Below are positions 30,836 through 35,301 of a stretch of 35,301 bases of DNA, piece by piece. Every line of letters starts with the position of its first letter. Position 1 is the first letter of the stretch. The DNA comes from Alkalinema sp. CACIAM 70d (lineage in GTDB: Bacteria; Cyanobacteriota; Cyanobacteriia; Leptolyngbyales; Leptolyngbyaceae), in contig MUGG01000071.1 in NCBI GenBank assembly GCA_002148405.1, forward strand, positions 1-35,301. The letters are read 5' to 3'. The translations under genes and the position numbers were made by a program. Below the pieces are notes generated by a model. That model saw nothing but the letters and a program-made list of their open reading frames with translations, made no database searches and was not told where the DNA came from.

Positions 30836-31189
30836 ATGCTGGAACAATGTGAAGTCTGTGGTGCACGTCTCGAATATCGCATTAAAGAGAGTCTTCAGGG
30901 ACTGTTCTGTATGCAATGTGACTGGTCAGTGGTGACGACTTACATACCGCAGATTTATCAAGATTTAACTCAGTATAAAATGTACTTATGTTGTACAAGT
31001 TCTCACAATGTAGAACAGCTTAAAGCAATTTCTACGGTGGCCAATATCAATTTAATTCAAGCAAGAAAAATATCTCAAGAAGATCAGCCTTTAATCTTGG
31101 AAGGTAAGGCTCCTCAAATCAGTGAAGCGCGGAAAATTTTTGATTCTTTATTCGTAACCTATACTATAAAGCCTCAATTCCCATACTAA
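30836..31189 (+). CDS. Small zinc-ribbon protein with L7/L12-C-terminal-like tail
   Basis: 117-residue protein; no family name is certain. The N-terminus has two CxxC pairs (CEVCG, residues 5-9, and CMQCDW, 25-30), so a zinc ribbon is likely. The middle (VVTTYIPQIYQDLTQYKMYL) and the C-terminal part (VEQLKAISTVANINLIQARK, then ARKIFDSLFVTYTI) have the helix-loop-helix pattern of the L7/L12 C-terminal fold, in which a helix follows a KAISxxxNxxLxxA motif. Proteins of this layout occur as small immunity-like or orphan proteins in many bacteria. The ATG at 30836 begins MLEQCEVCG. It is AT-richer than its neighbours. Confidence 0.68.
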   Translation: MLEQCEVCGARLEYRIKESLQGLFCMQCDWSVVTTYIPQIYQDLTQYKMYLCCTSSHNVEQLKAISTVANINLIQARKISQEDQPLILEGKAPQISEARKIFDSLFVTYTIKPQFPY

Positions 31190-31309
31190 ATTGTAGTGAT
31201 TTTGCGAGTATTAAGGGTTCAAGCAGTGACGACTGGATTGCAGTTGCTGACTCAATCCGATCGAACTTCAGAATTAGGCTAAAGGTTAAAGGGAAAGGCT
31301 AGGAGAAGG

Positions 31310-31489
31310 ATGGAGTTTAAGATTACTGCAACGGAAGCTCAAGCACTGGCACAACTTGAGGCCGAAGTCGGGGGTGAGGTTGAAGGGGGACTAGACTGCG
31401 GCATTCATCTCGATAAAGTGATTGAGTTAGCCCTGCATCACGGAGAACTAGACTCCTCCGTTCGCGCGACCACACCCAGAGGAGTCTAG
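31310..31489 (+). CDS. Hypothetical 59-residue protein
   Basis: A small open frame preceded by AGGAGAAGG at tight spacing. It encodes MEFKITATEAQALAQLEAEV followed by a Gly/Glu stretch and a helix, then GIHLDKVIELALHH. The first ~45 residues look like a compact alpha/beta protein. The last ~15 are encoded by a perfect inverted repeat (31442-31495) whose right arm contains the TAG stop, which suggests the original C-terminus was replaced when that repeat arose. Function unknown; an antitoxin-like size is noted but nothing supports a toxin partner nearby. It converges on murE. Confidence 0.5.
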   Translation: MEFKITATEAQALAQLEAEVGGEVEGGLDCGIHLDKVIELALHHGELDSSVRATTPRGV

Positions 31490-31495
31490 TTCTCC
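31442..31495. repeat. Perfect 17-bp inverted repeat across a stop codon
   Basis: GGAGAACTAGACTCCTC (31442-31458) and its exact complement (31479-31495) enclose a 20-nt loop. The structure would form a very stable hairpin between the converging small gene and murE. There is no T run on either side, so it is not a standard terminator. The loop shares CGCGCGACCACA with the tandem repeat at 34622. Confidence 0.9.
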
Positions 31496-31578
31496 CAATA
31501 GGAAACTGAAGAACCAATCTTCCTCTAAGCAACGATCGCGTTAATCAAACTCAATCAACGATCTGTCAATCGTCAGCA

Positions 31579-33063
31579 CTAACCATACCGCTCGGCTAGG
31601 GCATTGCGGGCTTGTTCCCGATCGTCAAAGTGGATTTTTTCCGTCCCCAGAATTTGGTAATCTTCGTGGCCTTTGCCTGCAATCAGTACCCCATCCCCCG
31701 GTTTAGCCGACAGAATCGCCTGCCGAATTGCCGCCGCCCGATCGGCCAGCACCGTGGGATTCGCCCCTGCCTCAATACCCGCCAAGATATCCTGCAAGAT
31801 TTGCTCTGGATCTTCTGTACGGGGATTATCAGAAGTCACGACCGCGTGATCCGCTAGGCGGGCTGCAATGCCCCCCATCAAAGGCCGTTTCGTGCGATCG
31901 CGATCGCCTCCGCAACCAAACACACAGATCATCTGCCCCGCAATAAACGGACGGGATGCCTTTAAGAGATTTTCCAAACTATCCGGCGTGTGGGCATAGT
32001 CCACAATCACGCTGATGTCTTGCTCCGGTTGAACCTGAACCCGCTCCATGCGCCCCGGCACGCCGACAAATTCCGGCAGGGCATTCACCATGGTTGGCAA
32101 ATCCAGCCCCAGTAGTAAACCCGCTCCGATCGCCGCTAGCATATTAGCCAAATTGAACTGTCCCACCAACGGGGACGTAAAGGGTGCACTTCCCACAGGC
32201 GTATGCACAATCCCGCTCACCCCGGTGGCCGTATACACCACATCACTGAGGTACAGATCCGCTTCGCCTTCCGTGCTGTAAGACCAGCAGCGATCGCCCA
32301 GCCGCTCAATCAATCGCCGACCATAGCTGTCATCACAATTGACGATCGCCCGTCCCCGCAGATATTTCTCACTAAACAACAGCGCCTTGGCCTCGAAGTA
32401 GTCCTCCATATCCCGGTGGTAGTCGAGGTGATCCTGGGTCAGGTTCGTAAACACCGCCACATCGTACTGACAGCCCAGCACCCGTCCTTGGGCCAAGGCA
32501 TGGGAGCTGACTTCCATCACCGCCTGCTGGCAGCCCGCCGCCACCCCCGTCGCCAATTGCTTCTGCAAATCCACAGGAAACGGCGTGGTGTGCATAGCGA
32601 CCTCGTGGTAGCCCTCCCAGCGGACGTAGAGCGTCCCCATCAGCATCGGTTTCCGCTGCGATCGCTGGAGCAGAAATTCAATCAAATGGGTCGTCGTGGT
32701 TTTTCCATTGGTGCCCGTGACGCCAACCATTTGCAAAGCCTGGGTGGGATAGCCATAAAAGGCAGCGGCTAGGTTCGCAGACGCCTGGGCCATATCGATC
32801 GCGGGGATGACGCACTGCCCCGGTTGCAGGTCGGCCTTAGCTTTTTCCGCCGCTTGGGGAGACACGACCGCTGCCACCGCCCCCGCCGCGATCGCGCTCT
32901 GCCAAAAATCACCGCCATCCACCCGCGTCCCTGGCATCCCGATGAATAGATCTCCCGACTGTACTTTGTGGGAATTGGTGGTTAATCCTTTGACTTTGGC
33001 ATTGAGTCCCGGATGATCCACCGCAGCAAGTCCAGCCTTGTCAAATAGCTCTTTTAGCAGCAT
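31579..33063 (-). CDS. murE: UDP-N-acetylmuramoyl-tripeptide synthetase MurE (meso-diaminopimelate type)
   Basis: Cytoplasmic Mur ligase that adds the third residue to the peptidoglycan stem peptide, using ATP; 494 residues, full length. Motifs: GVTGTNGKTTTTHLIEF P-loop (about 113-129), VMEVSSHALAQGRV (about 180-193), TNLTQDHLDYHRDMEDYF (about 207-224), VIVDYAHTPDSLENLL (about 344-359), and DNPRTEDP (near 413), where DNPR marks the meso-diaminopimelate-specific enzymes as expected for a cyanobacterium. AGGAGG lies 8 nt before the ATG. A glutaredoxin-like gene lies 100 bp upstream on the same strand and may be cotranscribed. Confidence 0.97.
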   Translation of the reverse strand: MLLKELFDKAGLAAVDHPGLNAKVKGLTTNSHKVQSGDLFIGMPGTRVDGGDFWQSAIAAGAVAAVVSPQAAEKAKADLQPGQCVIPAIDMAQASANLAAAFYGYPTQALQMVGVTGTNGKTTTTHLIEFLLQRSQRKPMLMGTLYVRWEGYHEVAMHTTPFPVDLQKQLATGVAAGCQQAVMEVSSHALAQGRVLGCQYDVAVFTNLTQDHLDYHRDMEDYFEAKALLFSEKYLRGRAIVNCDDSYGRRLIERLGDRCWSYSTEGEADLYLSDVVYTATGVSGIVHTPVGSAPFTSPLVGQFNLANMLAAIGAGLLLGLDLPTMVNALPEFVGVPGRMERVQVQPEQDISVIVDYAHTPDSLENLLKASRPFIAGQMICVFGCGGDRDRTKRPLMGGIAARLADHAVVTSDNPRTEDPEQILQDILAGIEAGANPTVLADRAAAIRQAILSAKPGDGVLIAGKGHEDYQILGTEKIHFDDREQARNALAERYG

Positions 33064-33163
33064 GTTAAGGTTCCTCCTGGCTATCCAATGGGATGTCGAA
33101 TGGGTCTGAAGTCCGGTGGGATCGTGAGCGATCGTCCCGGTTAGCGCCCATTGTCAGAGATCT

Positions 33164-33433
33164 TTAGCAATTTGACGAGATATATTTCTGTAACATCTGC
33201 TCCACCTGAGCCACAGAAGCACGGGGAGAGAGGCGGGGAATGGGGATAGCCGTTTCGCCTTGGAGCCAGTAAAGGACGGGAATTTCGTACTGGTAGGCTT
33301 GGAACCAGTCATCTCGGGTCGTGATGTCGCGAATCTCAATTTGCAGCGGTAGATTGACGATCGATCGCAGTTTTTCTTCCAAGCCTTCGCAGAGGTGACA
33401 GCCCGGTTTGCTGTAGAGAATCAAGTGGTGCAT
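33164..33433 (-). CDS. Glutaredoxin-like protein (DUF836 type)
   Basis: Small thioredoxin-fold protein of 89 residues. The redox motif CHLC (residues 12-15) sits after the first strand (LILYSKPGCHLC), followed by a helix (LEEKLRSI), LQIEIRDITTRDDWFQ, the cis-Pro region YEIPVLYWLQGE, and a final helix. This layout matches the short glutaredoxin-like DUF836 proteins. It should exchange disulfides or glutathione; the partner is unknown. It is upstream of murE on the same strand. Confidence 0.85.
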   Translation of the reverse strand: MHHLILYSKPGCHLCEGLEEKLRSIVNLPLQIEIRDITTRDDWFQAYQYEIPVLYWLQGETAIPIPRLSPRASVAQVEQMLQKYISSNC

Positions 33434-33509
33434 GGCGGGTTCGATTGAGGAGAGAAATTGGGTGAGGCTAGATTACGTCATTCCCTCCTCGCTGTCCAGC
33501 CCAAAGCAA

Positions 33510-34244
33510 CTATCGCAAACTGGAGAGGGGGGTGGGCGCTAGACTTTTAGCACCAGCCATGTGGACAACGAAGCCACCATGTCTACGTTGAATTCGCTCT
33601 AAGGTAGTGTTGATTAAAATAATTAAACCCATCATTTCCAAAATTTCCTCGCCTGCCACAAGCAGTCCAAAAACGAGATCTGTTTCCGTCTTCCCATCCA
33701 TATACTGACCTGAGAGCATTTCAAACCCGATCGCCCCAGTAACAAAGACAATGGCGGATAGCATAAACCCCGATCGGGTAGGACGATCCAATTTCCACAA
33801 CTTAGGCACCAAAAAAAACGCTAAGACGACCAACGCAATGCCGTAGGGAATGATCCAGGCATAGTAGAAAACCCCGGAAACGGGAAGCAAGGATTTGACA
33901 GGCTTAATTAAGCGTTCGTGGAGAGCTGCGAATTCATCAATTCCCAAGAAAAACAGTAATCCTGCCAAAAAAAGCCAAATCTTCCGACTCCCATCAACGC
34001 AATCTTTCACCTTCCACAACAGGAAAAAGAGCGCAGCATTGATTAGAAATAGACAAGTAGAGAAGAAAGCAGGAATATTGCCTTCTTGATCTAAATCAAA
34101 TGTCTGAATATCATCCGGAGCATGGAAAACATACTTGTGAACCAATCCAAATATATGGGCCATTAAAAGTAGAAATGTGATGAAGCTCAGGAAATAGATC
34201 AGTTTTTTGGGGCGAACTGCAAAGGTAGGTAAATTATGTTCCAT
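33510..34244 (-). CDS. Six-helix membrane protein with conserved-looking acidic/His motifs
   Basis: 244-residue integral membrane protein; no recognised family. Six hydrophobic helices are visible at about 14-36, 57-77, 87-107, 123-146, 156-175 and 190-212. Unusually for a membrane protein, charged residues lie at helix ends or inside: GIDEFAALHERL after helix 3, GFEMLSGQYMDG after helix 5, and VAGEEILEMMG in helix 6. The D-E-x4-H-E and E-E-x2-E arrangement could bind a metal, as in membrane di-iron enzymes, but this is only inference from spacing. The C-terminus is a short basic tail. It lies upstream of the glutaredoxin-like and murE genes on the same strand (77 bp gap). Confidence 0.75.
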   Translation of the reverse strand: MEHNLPTFAVRPKKLIYFLSFITFLLLMAHIFGLVHKYVFHAPDDIQTFDLDQEGNIPAFFSTCLFLINAALFFLLWKVKDCVDGSRKIWLFLAGLLFFLGIDEFAALHERLIKPVKSLLPVSGVFYYAWIIPYGIALVVLAFFLVPKLWKLDRPTRSGFMLSAIVFVTGAIGFEMLSGQYMDGKTETDLVFGLLVAGEEILEMMGLIILINTTLERIQRRHGGFVVHMAGAKSLAPTPLSSLR

Positions 34245-34784
34245 TTTAATAATTCCAATTGACGATCAACAAGGAAAAGCGATTGTTGAGTTAAAGACCA
34301 GCTTAAATGGACTCTAAGTGAAGATTAAAAGTTCCAGCCTGAGAGCCTATAAGCTGCTATAAATGCTACTTCTATAGCTCGGCACCTCAGCTTCACCACT
34401 TAACTTCACAACTTAGATGCAGATGCGAAAGTCAGAACCCACAAGCTTCTTACACTCTGTAGGCCGATGGATTAAGCAGACCCATGGATTAAGATTAGTT
34501 TAACTCTATTTGTGGAAAATTTCAGGAAAGTAATTTTTAAGATAGTTTTCTGAATCAAAGGTGAATAGAATTGTGATGCGCCAAAGCTTGAGGGCAAGAT
34601 ATCACGCTTGCTGCTAAATCGCGCGACCACAACTCGTGACCACAACTCGCGACTACAGATAGTTTGGCAAGACGGGTTGCGAGGGCACGATGATGGCGCA
34701 GTTTTAACGATCGCGGTTTTCCAGCTAAGCTAGTTATACGATCGTGCTTGAGTTGATTCTCGTCAATTGATTGCGGCCCTTCCC
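34245..34784. other. 540-bp intergenic region with short repeats
   Basis: Between divergent genes; no credible gene (a minus-strand frame at 34555-34809 is low quality). It contains a 13-bp imperfect duplication (TTCACCACTTAAC then TTCACAACTTAG, about 34393-34417), ATGGATTAAG twice around 34466-34495, and a three-unit 13-bp repeat at 34622-34660. Confidence 0.6.
34622..34660. repeat. Three-copy 13-bp tandem repeat
   Basis: CGCGACCACAACT, CGTGACCACAACT and CGCGACTACAGAT follow one another (34622, 34635, 34648), with one and three differences from the first. Confidence 0.92.
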
Positions 34785-35301
34785 ATGACTGTTTCCTTAG
34801 AATCTCCACGTTCCCGCCTATCGTCTTCTCCGTCTGTCCGTTGGGAGGATTATTTAGCTGTGCGGGATGATCCTGCCTATGGAGATTGCAAGATCGCGTT
34901 TTATCAAGGGTGGTTGTGGGTTGACATGGGCAAAGAAGGCATTAATCACGCAAGTTTTAGTGATTTGTTGACTGCTATTTTTTTCCTATGGGCCTTACAA
35001 CATCCCGAGGAAACCTATGCATCCCTAGGCCGCTGTTTGATTGAGCAAGCTGACACCCACGCCTGTGCACCGGATTTGGTACTGTACAAAGGGGAAGGAA
35101 TTCCGAAATGGCAAGATGGAGAACCCCGCAAAATTGAAATTCCGCGCCATCGCATCCCGGATTTGGTTGGTGAGATTTCCGCTACCAGTCTCAGCCAGGA
35201 TTTGGATGAACAAAAGCATCTCTACGCCAGCTTAGGCATTCCTGAGTATTGGGTGATTGATGTTAAGGGCTTACGAGTGTTTGCATTTACGTTGCAGGAG
35301 G
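34785..35301 (+). CDS. Uma2 family (DUF820) protein, 3' end cut by the window
   Basis: Partial gene, 172 codons seen, running off the window end. It is a second Uma2-type PD-(D/E)xK-fold protein, clearly different from the one at 12961. Recognisable pieces are VRWEDYLAVRDDP (about 22-34), the fold's Asp in CAPDLVLYKG (near 107-110), Glu in DLVGEISATSLSQDL (near 139), the Lys of EQKHLYASLGIPEYWVID (near 153), and the following strand LRVFAFTLQE. The ATG at 34785 follows the sequence TTCCC without a strong ribosome-binding site. Expected full length is about 200-240 residues. Confidence 0.85.
   Translation, partial: MTVSLESPRSRLSSSPSVRWEDYLAVRDDPAYGDCKIAFYQGWLWVDMGKEGINHASFSDLLTAIFFLWALQHPEETYASLGRCLIEQADTHACAPDLVLYKGEGIPKWQDGEPRKIEIPRHRIPDLVGEISATSLSQDLDEQKHLYASLGIPEYWVIDVKGLRVFAFTLQE

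Noticed and set aside
34555..34809. Minus-strand open frame of 84 codons
   Set aside because: It overlaps the start of the Uma2 gene and the 13-bp repeats, with no ribosome-binding site or recognisable domain.

Overview
The window is chromosomal DNA of a cyanobacterium. The octamer GCGATCGC (HIP1) and its core CGATCG recur throughout (for example near 4312 and 5347). The gene content is also cyanobacterial: gas-vesicle gvp genes, the NblS-interacting protein SipA, a DUF6335 protein, a PTPA-CTERM-like sorting tail and a scattered ureC. The PTPA-like tail hints at a Leptolyngbya-type filamentous lineage, but that is inference. I see no insertion sequence, prophage, CRISPR array or rRNA. There is one tRNA, Val(CAC).

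Layout. 1-1.8 kb: end of a gas-vesicle operon (gvpF, gvpG, a second GvpF/L protein). 1.9-6 kb: an orphan polar-amino-acid ABC ATPase, an EF-G-like GTPase lacking the usual catalytic His, and a cytochrome b561-type membrane protein. 6-9.2 kb: a DUF6335 protein, a small acidic protein with two Trp/Gly-Tyr repeats, a lone HlyD-type adaptor and a glutathione peroxidase. 9.3-13.7 kb: two overlapping paralogous peptide-binding lipoproteins without permease genes, then a Uma2-type protein. 13.8-18.4 kb: larB, sipA, a histidine-kinase-like protein with a ruined ATP site, and murJ. 18.5-21.6 kb: tRNA-Val, a toxin-antitoxin pair (HicB-like antitoxin, PIN toxin), several small unknown genes and a probable structured non-coding RNA with its own promoter and terminator. 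21.7-25 kb: ureC and two small exported proteins. 25.3-31.5 kb: a secreted glycoside-hydrolase-like protein with a sorting tail, a GspE/PilB-like ATPase fused to a class III adenylate cyclase, a TPR membrane protein and small unknowns. 31.6-35.3 kb: murE, a glutaredoxin-like protein, a six-helix membrane protein, and a second Uma2 gene cut by the window end.

Most genes stand alone or in pairs, so there is no single large pathway. Functional links that can be argued are the gas-vesicle genes, cell-wall synthesis (murJ, murE), nickel-related proteins (ureC, larB) and signalling (sipA, the pseudokinase, the ATPase-cyclase fusion). The strongest leads for something undescribed are the ATPase-cyclase fusion at 27270-28820, the ~200-nt RNA candidate at 21117-21354, the pseudo-histidine kinase beside sipA, and the many independent 10-17 bp tandem duplications in the spacers.
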